Source: Micromonospora_I sp040659735 (GTDB lineage: Bacteria; Actinomycetota; Actinomycetes; Mycobacteriales; Micromonosporaceae). Taken from it: a DNA stretch of 64,000 nt. The notes under the pieces are model-generated. The model ran no database searches. It worked only from the letters and a program-made list of their open reading frames with translations, and was not told where the DNA came from. Below are positions 1 through 8,350 of this stretch, one piece after another. The translations under genes were made by a program, and so were the position numbers. The stretch covers positions 1 to 64,000 of the forward strand of contig NZ_JBFANZ010000012.1 in assembly GCF_040659735.1 (NCBI RefSeq). Reading direction: 5' to 3'. Every line of letters begins with the position of its first letter. Positions within the stretch are counted from its first letter, which is position 1.

Positions 1-1
1 C

Positions 2-94
2 ACGCTCGCGCTCCTCTCGCCGCAGGACCAGGCGCTCATCTCCGGCTTCGTCATCAACAAGTTCCGTGGCGATCTCGGACTGCTCCGCCCCGGC
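2..94 (+). pseudogene. cobyric acid synthase (CobQ) internal fragment, broken off
   Basis: Read from base 2, about 31 codons match the middle of cobyric acid synthase, the glutamine-dependent amidase of adenosylcobalamin synthesis, including the signature stretch SGFVINKFRGD followed by LLRPG. In the family this stretch is followed by the leucine-rich link to the glutaminase domain; here similarity stops at about base 94 and the frame runs on as charged low-complexity residues (DDRREPAQRAGDRRDGAGE) that are the antisense of a lysE-type gene, ending at a stop at 365. The fragment is cut by the window on the left and by a rearrangement or misjoin on the right, so it cannot encode a working CobQ as written. 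Confidence 0.6.
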
Positions 95-349
95 CAGCCC
101 GAGCAGGACGACCGCCGCGAGCCAGCGCAGCGGGCCGGCGACCGGCGCGATGGCGCCGGCGAGCGCGGCGCCGCCGAGGACCGCGACAACCGCGTAGAGG
201 CCGTCGGCGGTCGCCACGCCGAGCGCGGCGGCGGCGCCGACCCGCAGGGAGGTACGCGCGGTCAGGCCGAGGATGAGGATGGCGATGGCGCCGACGGGGA
301 CCGCGACGCCGTAGCCGGCGAGCAGGCCCGCGACGAAGACCTCACTCAT
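90..349 (-). CDS. LysE-family amino-acid exporter, N-terminal part only (truncated)
   Basis: From the ATG at 349 the minus strand reads MSEVFVAGLLAGYGVAVPVG, then IAILILGL and a second hydrophobic segment up to RWLAAVVLLGLAG. The PVGAIAILIL stretch and spaced membrane segments are typical of the LysE/RhtB export family, which is about 200 aa with six membrane segments. Only about 86 residues are present: at about base 90-95 the sequence changes into the antisense of cobQ, although the frame stays open to the window edge. An inverted repeat GATCAC-GCG-GTGATC (355-369) lies just upstream of the start. Either a real rearrangement truncated the gene or two contigs were misjoined. Confidence 0.6.
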
Positions 350-354
350 GGCTT

Positions 355-369
355 GATCACGCGGTGATC
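355..369. repeat. short inverted repeat GATCAC-GCG-GTGATC
   Basis: Perfect 6-bp arms around a 3-bp centre, 6 bp upstream of the truncated lysE-type start. It could be an operator; nothing else supports a role. Confidence 0.35.
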
Positions 370-550
370 CTGCGGCGCGAGCCGCCGCACGGTCGAGGGG
401 TTTTCGTCGCGGGCATCGACCGGCGTATGTCTTTCCGGCTACCATCCGGTAACCAAGACCTTTCCGATCTACCGCCGTCGCCACGGCGGGCCCGGCACCA
501 GCCCCAGCTCCGCGGTCACCTGTCCCCCGCGCCGATGGAGGGATCCGCCC

Positions 551-3500
551 ATGAGCCGACACGTCATCCGCCGGGCCGTCGCGGCCGCGGCGGTCGCCGC
601 CACAGCCGCGGCGATCTCCCTCGTCGCACCGCCCGCCCCGCCCGCGGCGGCCAGCGCGTTCACCGTCGACGACTACTGCCTGGGGCAGTGCGCCGACATC
701 CTGCCACCGGGTCAGAACGGCAACGCCACGCTGGTGGACATCCTCGGCCACCAGACGCTCGGCACCATGCCCGCGCACGCCGGCGACCAACTCGGCCGCT
801 ACGCCAACCTCGTCTACGGGTACGCCGGGCTGAGCGAGGACCAGCTCGGTCGGTTCTTCAACGACGCCTCGTTCGGCGTACCCGCGGGGCAGGTCGAGCG
901 GAGTTACCGGCCCCGCGCGGACGTGACGATCGTGCGGGACAGGGCGACCGGCGTCCCGCACGTCACCGGCACCACCCGCACCGGCACGATGTTCGGGGCC
1001 GGCTACGCGGGAGCCGAGGACCGGCTGTTCACGATGGATCTGCTGCGCCACGTCGGGCGCGGCACGCTGACCCCCTTCGCCGGCGGCGCCCCCGGCAACC
1101 GCGCGCTGGAGCAGAGCGTCTGGCGCAACTCCCCCTACACCGAGGCCGACCTGCAGGCACAGGTCGCCGCGCTGCGGCAGCAGGGCGGCAGCCGCGGCGA
1201 ATTGCTGTACAACGACGTGCAGAGCTACATCGCCGGCGTCAACGCCTACATCGGCGTCTGCATGGCCCACCGCAACTGTCCCGGCGAATATGTGCTGACC
1301 GGGCACCTCGACGCAATCACCAACGCCGGGGGGCCGGAGCCGTTCGCGATGACCGACCTGATCGCGATCGCCGGTGTGGTCGGTGGGCTCTTCGGCGGGG
1401 GCGGCGGCGCGGAGATGCAGTCCGCGCTGGTGCGGATCGCCGCGCGTGCCCGCTACGGCGCCGTCGAGGGCGACCGGGTGTGGCGCGGCTTCCGCGCCCA
1501 GAACGACCCGGAGACCGTGCTGACGCTGCACGACGGGCAGAGCTTCCCGTACGGCGACGCGGCCGACGACGCGCCGAGTGTGGTCCTGCCCGACGCCGGC
1601 TCCGCGACCGCGGAGCCGGTCGTCCGCGGCGCCACCGGATCAGCGCTGTCGAGCGCCGACACGCCCGGCGCCGATCTCGCCGCGGCCCTCTCCGGGCTCA
1701 CCATCGGCGCCCACCGCGGCATGTCGAACGCCGTCGTGATCTCGGGCGCGCACTCGACGACCGGTCATCCCGTCGCCGTCTTCGGGCCACAGACCGGCTA
1801 CTTCGCCCCACAACTGCTGATGGTCCAGGAGCTGCAGGGCCCGGGGATCAGCGCCCGCGGCGCCGCCTTCGCCGGACTCAACCTCTACGTGCTGCTCGGT
1901 CGTGGACAGGACTACGCGTGGAGCGCCACCTCGTCCACCCACGACATCACCGACACGTACGCCGTTCCGCTCTGCACGACGGACGGCAGCGCGCCGACGC
2001 TGCAGGCAACCCGGTACCGCTACCGCGGCGAGTGCGTGGCGATGGAGCAGATCTCCCACGTCAACCGCTGGTCGCCGACCGTCGCCGACTCCACCCCGGC
2101 GGGCTCGTACGAGATCGTCGCGTGGCGCACCCGGCTCGGCCTGGTCGGCTGGCGCGGCATGGTCGACGGGAAGCCGCACGCCTTCACCCACCTGCGCTCG
2201 ACCTACCGGCACGAGGCCGACTCGGCGATCGGCTTCCAGATGTTCAACGACCCGGCGGTCATGGGCAGCGGCCAGGCCTTCATCGACGCGGCCGCCCACA
2301 TCGGCTACACGTTCAACTGGTTCTACGTGAACTCCACCGAAGCGGCATACGTCAACTCCGGGCTCAACCCCGTGCGCGCGGCCGGGGCGAACCCGAACCT
2401 GCCGATGAAGGGCGAGCCGGCGTACGAGTGGCAGAGCTTCGATCCGGCCACCAACACCGCCCGCTACGCCCCGGCCGACGAGCATCCCCACTCGGTCAAC
2501 CAGGACTACTACGTGAGTTGGAACAACAAGCAGGCCAAGGACTTCGGTGCGGCGGACGGCAACTTCAGCTTCGGCTCGGTACACCGCGGCGACCTGCTCG
2601 ACGCCCCGGTCCGGGCGGCGCTGCGGGCCGGGCAGAAGCTCGACCGCGCCGCGGTGACCCGGCTGATGGCTCAGGCCGCGGTGACCGATCTGCGCGGCAT
2701 CGAGCTCGTCGACACGCTGCTGCGGGTGGTGCAGAGTCAGGCCGTCACCGACCCGACGCTGGCCACGGCCGTCGGTCAGCTCAAGGCGTGGCGCCAGGAC
2801 GGGGCCCGGCGGGTCGAGACGGACGCCGGCTCGAAGTCCTACGCGCACGCGACCGCGATCCGGGTCTTCGACGCCTGGTGGCCGCTGCTCGTCCGGGGCG
2901 AGTTCCGGCCCGGGCTCGGTCCCGACCTCTACCAGGCGCTGGTCAACGCGCTGCAGATCAACGAGTCACCATCGGGGCACCAGCGCGGCGACGCCTCCAC
3001 GGTGCCGACCTCGGCGAGCGAGGCGCAGGCGCACAAGGGATCGTCCTTCCAGTACGGCTGGTGGGGCTACGTCGACAAGGATCTCCGTACGGTGCTCGGC
3101 GAGCCGGTGGTCGGCGGACCGGGGCGCGGCTACTGCGGCGGCGGCGTGCTGAGCGCCTGCCGGCAGATGCTGCTGGACACCTTGCGGGAGGCCACGGCGC
3201 AGCCGGCGACGGAGATCTATCCCGGCGACGAGCACTGCGCGGCCGGCGACCAGTGGTGTGCGGACGCGATCGTGCAGTCTCCGCTCGGCGGGATCACGCA
3301 CGAGCCGATCGCGTGGCAGAACCGCCCCACCTACCAGCAGGTCGTCTCGTTCCCCGCGCGGCGCGGGGACGACGTGGCGAACGTCGCCGCGGGACGGACG
3401 GCGAGCGCCTCCAGCAGCCAGTTCGGGCATCCGGCGGGCCGGGCGGTCGACGGTGACCCGGGGACCCGCTGGGCCAGCTCCTGGACGGACAACCAGTCGA

Positions 3501-3760
3501 TCACCGTCGACCTCGGCTCCGTGCGGCGGATCGGACGGGTGGCGCTCGCGTGGGAGGCCGCGTACGCGCGATCGTACCGGATCGAGGTCTCGACCGACGG
3601 CGGCGGCTGGCGCCCGGTCTGGGCGACGACGGCGGGCGACGGCGGCCGGGACACGCTCGCCTTCGCCGCCACCGACGCGCGGTACGTGCGGATGGTCGGG
3701 CTCACCCGGGGCACCGGGTACGGGTTCTCGCTCTGGGAGTTCGAGGTCTACCCGCGCTAA
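551..3760 (+). CDS. secreted penicillin-acylase-family amidohydrolase with C-terminal F5/8 type C (discoidin) domain
   Basis: A 1069-aa exported Ntn-hydrolase. Residues 1-35 form a signal peptide (RHVIRR, hydrophobic core, Ala-rich end). Residues ~115-180 carry the family's A-chain motif (GVPHVTGTTR, then GYAGAEDRLFTMDLLR). The predicted autocatalytic cleavage site is G-M-S392-N-A: Ser392 would become the N-terminal nucleophile of the beta chain, in the SNAVVISG context expected for PF01804. Residues ~945-1069 are a discoidin domain (NVAAGRTASASSSQ, AVDGDPGTRWAS, SLWEFEVY), which in other enzymes binds cell-surface sugars or lipids. Family members cleave penicillins, N-acyl-homoserine lactones or acyl amides of lipopeptides; the substrate here is not predictable. 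Start chosen for GGAGGG 8 nt upstream. Met rather than Gly directly precedes the nucleophile. Confidence 0.9.
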   Translation: MSRHVIRRAVAAAAVAATAAAISLVAPPAPPAAASAFTVDDYCLGQCADILPPGQNGNATLVDILGHQTLGTMPAHAGDQLGRYANLVYGYAGLSEDQLGRFFNDASFGVPAGQVERSYRPRADVTIVRDRATGVPHVTGTTRTGTMFGAGYAGAEDRLFTMDLLRHVGRGTLTPFAGGAPGNRALEQSVWRNSPYTEADLQAQVAALRQQGGSRGELLYNDVQSYIAGVNAYIGVCMAHRNCPGEYVLTGHLDAITNAGGPEPFAMTDLIAIAGVVGGLFGGGGGAEMQSALVRIAARARYGAVEGDRVWRGFRAQNDPETVLTLHDGQSFPYGDAADDAPSVVLPDAGSATAEPVVRGATGSALSSADTPGADLAAALSGLTIGAHRGMSNAVVISGAHSTTGHPVAVFGPQTGYFAPQLLMVQELQGPGISARGAAFAGLNLYVLLGRGQDYAWSATSSTHDITDTYAVPLCTTDGSAPTLQATRYRYRGECVAMEQISHVNRWSPTVADSTPAGSYEIVAWRTRLGLVGWRGMVDGKPHAFTHLRSTYRHEADSAIGFQMFNDPAVMGSGQAFIDAAAHIGYTFNWFYVNSTEAAYVNSGLNPVRAAGANPNLPMKGEPAYEWQSFDPATNTARYAPADEHPHSVNQDYYVSWNNKQAKDFGAADGNFSFGSVHRGDLLDAPVRAALRAGQKLDRAAVTRLMAQAAVTDLRGIELVDTLLRVVQSQAVTDPTLATAVGQLKAWRQDGARRVETDAGSKSYAHATAIRVFDAWWPLLVRGEFRPGLGPDLYQALVNALQINESPSGHQRGDASTVPTSASEAQAHKGSSFQYGWWGYVDKDLRTVLGEPVVGGPGRGYCGGGVLSACRQMLLDTLREATAQPATEIYPGDEHCAAGDQWCADAIVQSPLGGITHEPIAWQNRPTYQQVVSFPARRGDDVANVAAGRTASASSSQFGHPAGRAVDGDPGTRWASSWTDNQSITVDLGSVRRIGRVALAWEAAYARSYRIEVSTDGGGWRPVWATTAGDGGRDTLAFAATDARYVRMVGLTRGTGYGFSLWEFEVYPR

Positions 3761-3762
3761 CG

Positions 3763-3802
3763 CCATCAGGGGCACCCGCCGCGCGGCGGGTGCCCCTGAT
3801 GG
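3763..3802. terminator. perfect 40-bp palindrome between convergent genes (bidirectional terminator)
   Basis: Twenty bases starting CCATCAGGGGCACC are followed directly by their exact reverse complement. It begins 3 bp after the acylase stop and ends 10 bp before the sufT-like stop on the other strand, so it is placed to end transcription from both sides. There is no clear T-tract, as is common in high-GC actinomycetes. Confidence 0.75.
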
Positions 3803-3812
3803 ACACGGGAAA

Positions 3813-4181
3813 TCAGAGGTTGAAGCCGAGCGCCCGCAGCTGCTCGCGACCCTCGTCCGTGATCTTGTCCGGGCCCCATGGCGGCAGCCACACCCAGTTG
3901 ATCCGGATGTCGGAGACCAGCCCGCCTCCCGGACCCGTGGTCAGCGCCGACCGGGCCTGGTCCTCGATGACGTCGGTCAGCGGGCAGGCCGCCGAGGTCA
4001 GCGTCATGTCGAGGGTGGCCACGTTGTCGTCGTCGATGTGCACGCCGTAGACCAACCCCAGGTCGACCACGTTGATGCCCAGCTCGGGGTCGACGACGTC
4101 CTTCATCGCCTCTTCGACGTCCGCGACCGCGGCCTTAGTCGGGCCAGCCTCCGCGGGCGTCACGGTGTCCTGCTCGCTCAT
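3813..4181 (-). CDS. SufT-like metal-sulfur cluster assembly factor (DUF59/MIP18 family)
   Basis: A 122-aa protein and last gene of the suf operon. The MIP18-family core VVDPELGINVVDLGLVYGV and the conserved Cys in TLTSAACPLTD are both present. Family members help mature Fe-S proteins, probably in the carrier or transfer step. The start ATG at 4181 overlaps the sufU stop (ATGA) and has GGAGGTGA upstream; a longer in-frame extension to 4259 lies inside sufU and is rejected. The C-terminus (WVWLPPWGPDKITDEGREQL) is typical of the actinobacterial version. Confidence 0.93.
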   Translation of the reverse strand: MSEQDTVTPAEAGPTKAAVADVEEAMKDVVDPELGINVVDLGLVYGVHIDDDNVATLDMTLTSAACPLTDVIEDQARSALTTGPGGGLVSDIRINWVWLPPWGPDKITDEGREQLRALGFNL

Positions 4182-4663
4182 GCCTTCACCTCCGGGCTCA
4201 CGCCCACACCGGCGCGCGCCGCGGCGTCCTTGAACGCCATCCACGGCAGCAACGCACATTTCACCCGCGCGGGATAGCGCGCCACTCCGGCGAACGCCAC
4301 CCCGTCACCCAACACGTCCTCGTCCGGGGTGACCTGGCCACGCCCGGACATCAACTCCACAAACGCCTCGTGCACCGCGAACGCGGCCTCGACCCGTTGA
4401 CCGCGCAGCAACTCGTGCAGCACGCTCGCCGACGCCTGGCTGATCGAGCACCCCATGCCGTCGTACGACACGTCGGAGATCAGCTCGTCGTCGACCGCCA
4501 CCCGGATCGTCACCTCGTCCCCACAGGTCGGGTTGACGTGGTGCGCCTCGCCGGACGGGAGCGGAGCACCGTCGGCCGACATCGCCGGCTCGCGCAGCCC
4601 GCGCCCGTGCGGGTGCTTGTAGTGATCCAGGATGATCTCCTGGTAAAGCTGGTCGAGCTGCAT
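4178..4663 (-). CDS. sufU: SufU zinc-dependent sulfurtransferase / Fe-S assembly protein
   Basis: A 161-aa SufU/NifU-N-type protein. It carries the three conserved Cys ligands C47 (NPTCGDE), C72 (GMGCSIS) and C136 (RVKCALLPW), plus Asp in CGDEV. In Gram-positives SufU accepts persulfide from SufS through its Zn site and passes sulfur to SufBCD. The ATG at 4663 overlaps the sufS stop in an ATGA arrangement, which implies translational coupling with its partner desulfurase. Confidence 0.96.
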   Translation of the reverse strand: MQLDQLYQEIILDHYKHPHGRGLREPAMSADGAPLPSGEAHHVNPTCGDEVTIRVAVDDELISDVSYDGMGCSISQASASVLHELLRGQRVEAAFAVHEAFVELMSGRGQVTPDEDVLGDGVAFAGVARYPARVKCALLPWMAFKDAAARAGVGVSPEVKA

Positions 4664-5967
4664 CAGCCGAAGACCTTCCGCACCTCATCGAGACCGCGCA
4701 CCAGCGCGTCGATCTCATCGGTGGTCGTGTAGAGGTAGAACGACGCGCGGGTGGTGGCCGGCACGCCGTACCGCACGCAGATCGGACGGGCGCAGTGGTG
4801 CCCCACCCGGACCTCGACACCCTGGGCGTCGAGGACCTGTCCCACGTCGTGCGGGTGGATCCCCTCCAGCGCGAAGGAGATCGTGCCGCCCCGGCCGACG
4901 GGCGCGGCGGGGCCGAAGATCCGCAGCCCCGGCACGGTGGCCAGCGCGTCCAGCGCGTACGCCGTGATCTCCTTCTCGTGCCACTGGATCGCCCGCATCC
5001 CGATCGCCGACAGGTAGTCGACGGCCGCGCCGAGCCCGACCGCCTCGGCGATCGGCGGCGTGCCCGCCTCGAACCGGGCCGGCGGCGGCGCGAAGGTGGA
5101 GCGCGCCATCGTGACCGTCTCGATCATGGAGCCACCGCCGAGCACCGGCGGCATCGCCGCCAGCAGCTCGGCCCGGCCCCACAGCACACCGATGCCGCTC
5201 GGCCCGCACATCTTGTGGCCGGTGAACGCGATGAAGTCGACGTCGTAGTCGACCACGTCCATCGGCATGTGCGGCACCGACTGCGAGCAGTCCAGCATCA
5301 GCAGCGCGCCGACCTCACGTACCCGCTCGGTGATCCGGGCGGTGGCGTTGATCGTGCCGAGGATGTTGGACATGTGCACCAACGAGACGAGCTTCGTCCG
5401 CTCGTTGATCAGCTCGTCGAGGTTGGACTCGTCGAGCCGTCCCTCGTCGGTGACGCTGAACCAGCGCAGCGTGGCACCGGTCCGCTCGCAGAGCAGCTGC
5501 CACGGCACGATGTTGGAGTGGTGCTCCATTTCGGAGATCACCACCTCGTCGCCGGGCCCGAGCCGGAACCGTGGGTCACCGCCGGCGCTGGCGGAGGCGT
5601 TGGAGAACGCGTACGCCACCAGGTTGATCGCCTCGGTGGAGTTCTTCGTGAACACCACCTCGTCCGGGCTGGGGGCGTTGATGAAGGCGGCGATTTTGGC
5701 GCGCGCGGCCTCGTACGCCTCCGTCGCCTCGGTCCCCAGCGTGTGCACCGAGCGCGAGACGTTGCCGTTGCGCTGCTCGTAGTGCTCGCGCAGCGCGTCC
5801 AGCACCTGTCGCGGCTTCTGCGAGGTGTTGGCGCTGTCCAGATAGACCATCCGGTGCCCGTTGACCTCCCGACCGAGGATCGGGAAATCGGCACGGACCG
5901 CGTCGATGTCGAAGCGGGGCACCTCGTCGTATTGCGGCATGCCCTCTGGAATCACGATGGTGGTCAT
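4663..5967 (-). CDS. sufS: SufS-type cysteine desulfurase
   Basis: A 434-aa class V aminotransferase-fold enzyme that releases sulfur from cysteine as a persulfide for cluster assembly. It starts with the group-II signature DSANTSQKPRQVLDAL. The PLP lysine is in FTGHKMCGPSG and the catalytic cysteine in GHHCARP near the C-terminus. The MTTIVIPEGMPQ start at 5967 is preferred; its GGAG is only 1 nt away, so the internal ATG at 5940 (MPQYDEVPRF) is a real alternative. A further in-frame extension to 6102 lies in sufC and is not used. Confidence 0.95.
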   Translation of the reverse strand: MTTIVIPEGMPQYDEVPRFDIDAVRADFPILGREVNGHRMVYLDSANTSQKPRQVLDALREHYEQRNGNVSRSVHTLGTEATEAYEAARAKIAAFINAPSPDEVVFTKNSTEAINLVAYAFSNASASAGGDPRFRLGPGDEVVISEMEHHSNIVPWQLLCERTGATLRWFSVTDEGRLDESNLDELINERTKLVSLVHMSNILGTINATARITERVREVGALLMLDCSQSVPHMPMDVVDYDVDFIAFTGHKMCGPSGIGVLWGRAELLAAMPPVLGGGSMIETVTMARSTFAPPPARFEAGTPPIAEAVGLGAAVDYLSAIGMRAIQWHEKEITAYALDALATVPGLRIFGPAAPVGRGGTISFALEGIHPHDVGQVLDAQGVEVRVGHHCARPICVRYGVPATTRASFYLYTTTDEIDALVRGLDEVRKVFG

Positions 5968-6001
5968 CTCCGGCAGCACCCTTTCTCGGGAACGGGACGA
6001 C

Positions 6002-6771
<770 letters not shown>

Positions 6772-6775
<4 letters not shown>

Positions 6776-7128
6776 GGTGCTGTTACTCCATTACTCGGGT
6801 TGGGACGGCCGTTGTCGTCGACTGCGATGTAGATGTCACCGTCGCGGATCTCGACGGGATAAACGGGCACCGGTTCGGTGGCGGGCAGACCGGTCGGCTC
6901 GCCGGTGCGCAGGTCGAAGCGGGAGCCGTGCAGCCAGCACTCCAGGCTGCACCCCTCCACCTCGCCCTCCGACAGCGCCACGGCCGCGTGCGAGCACTCG
7001 TCGCGTACGGCGTAGAACCCGTCGTCCTCGCCGTGCACGATCGCGACCTGCGTGCCGGCGATGTCGGCGCTGACCGCGGTGCCCTTCGGCACGTCCTCGG
7101 TCGAGCAGACCAGAACCAGCTCGGACAT
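6772..7128 (-). CDS. Rieske-type [2Fe-2S] ferredoxin of the suf operon
   Basis: A 118-aa soluble Rieske protein with ligands C45-x-H47 (ECSHA) and C64-x2-H67 (CWLHGS), and without the disulfide cysteines of respiratory Rieske proteins. Such ferredoxins sit between sufD and sufC in many actinobacteria and may supply electrons for cluster assembly; that role is inferred from position. It lacks a signal peptide. The stop overlaps the sufC start, and 2 bp separate it from sufD. Confidence 0.93.
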
Positions 7129-7130
7129 GG

Positions 7131-8273
7131 TCAGAGGGTCGCCTTCTGCAGGCGCTGCTCGATCGCGTCGCCGAGCCGGTCGCGCAGCGCCTCGACCGGG
7201 ATCTTGTTGATCAGCTCGGCGAAGAAGCCGCGGACGACCAGCTTGCGCGCCTCCCGCTCCGGGATGCCCCGCGCCATCAGGTAGAAGAGCTGCTCGTCGT
7301 CGAAGCGGCCGGTCGCGCTGGCGTGACCGGCGCTGACGACCTCGCCGGTCTCGATCTCCAGGTTCGGTACGGAGTCCGCCCGTGCCCCGTCCGACAGGAC
7401 GAGGTTGCGGTTGATCTCGTACGTCTCGGTGCCGGTCGCCTCGGCCCGGATCAGCACGTCGCCGACCCAGACCGTGTGCGCCTCGTCGCCCTGCAGCGCG
7501 CCGCGGTAGCCGACGTAGCTGCGGCAGTCCGGCACGGTGTGGTCGACCAGCTGCCGGTGCTCCTGGTGCTGGCCGGCGTCGGCGAAGTAGAGGCCGTAGA
7601 GCTCGGCCTCACCGCCGCGCCCGGTGTACTCGACGCTGGTGAACTGCCGGACGAGGTCGCCGCCGAGCGTCACCTGCACGTGGGTGATCCGCGCGTCGCG
7701 CCCCAGCCGCACCTTGAGGTGCTGCGCCTGCACGGCGTCATCCGCCCAGTCCGCGACGGTGACCAGGGTGAGCTTCGCCCCGTCAGCGACCGTGACCTCG
7801 ACGTTGTCGGCCAGCGTGGTCGAACCCACCTGCTCCAGCACGAGGGTCGCCTCGGCGAACCGGCCGACGTCGACGAAGGTGTGCCCGTAGGCGATCCCCG
7901 CCGCGCCGCCGCCGACCACGCGCAGCAGCGCCGGCTCGGCGACCACCGCGTCGGGCGCCACCGAGATCAGCACCGCCTGCTCGGCACGGCCGTGGGCGAG
8001 CGCGCTGATCCGGTCGAACGGGGTGAGCACGCTGCCGACCCGCGGGTCGGCCTTGTCGAGCGCGGAGACCGTGACGCCGGCGGGCAGCTGCCCGTACTCG
8101 TGCGCGATCGACGCGGTCGCCCCCGGTTCTCCCGTGGTCAGGCCCCGGAAGCGCTTCAGCGGGGTGAAGCGCCACTCCTCCTCCAGGCCGGTGAGGGCCG
8201 GGAAGTCAGCGACGTCGTACGAGCGCAGCGCCTGCGACTTGGTCTTCGGTGGCGCGAAAGCCTGAGTGCTCAT
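7131..8273 (-). CDS. sufD: SufD Fe-S scaffold subunit
   Basis: A 380-aa beta-helix protein paralogous to SufB. The C-terminal half has the SufBD core: DGARADSVPNLEIETGEV, then SAGHASATGRFDDEQLFYLM and RGIPEREARKLVVRGFF. It forms the SufB-SufC2-SufD scaffold. The start at MSTQAFAPPK (8273) has an AAGGA-type site upstream. The reading frame is open further upstream across sufB, but that part is antisense-like noise and was excluded. Confidence 0.96.
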   Translation of the reverse strand: MSTQAFAPPKTKSQALRSYDVADFPALTGLEEEWRFTPLKRFRGLTTGEPGATASIAHEYGQLPAGVTVSALDKADPRVGSVLTPFDRISALAHGRAEQAVLISVAPDAVVAEPALLRVVGGGAAGIAYGHTFVDVGRFAEATLVLEQVGSTTLADNVEVTVADGAKLTLVTVADWADDAVQAQHLKVRLGRDARITHVQVTLGGDLVRQFTSVEYTGRGGEAELYGLYFADAGQHQEHRQLVDHTVPDCRSYVGYRGALQGDEAHTVWVGDVLIRAEATGTETYEINRNLVLSDGARADSVPNLEIETGEVVSAGHASATGRFDDEQLFYLMARGIPEREARKLVVRGFFAELINKIPVEALRDRLGDAIEQRLQKATL

Positions 8274-8314
8274 CTCTTCCTTGGTCTGTCTCGCGAGTGT
8301 CGAACTGGACAATC

Positions 8315-8336
8315 CCCGGGGGCGTGAGCCCCCGGG
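8315..8336 (-). promoter_or_regulatory. intercistronic hairpin between sufB and sufD
   Basis: Nine-base arms CCCGGGGGC / GCCCCCGGG around a GTGA loop lie in the 77-bp gap between sufB and sufD, the only long gap in the operon. A GNRA-type loop on a GC stem suggests an RNA structure that stabilises the upstream message or partly terminates transcription. Confidence 0.55.
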
Positions 8337-8350
8337 TGCAGCGGGCGGTC

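Noticed and set aside
4257..4259. Upstream in-frame start for the sufT-like gene (ATG/GTG at 4259)
   Set aside because: It would place 26 residues inside sufU with no family similarity; ATG at 4181 has GGAGGTGA and the ATGA overlap.
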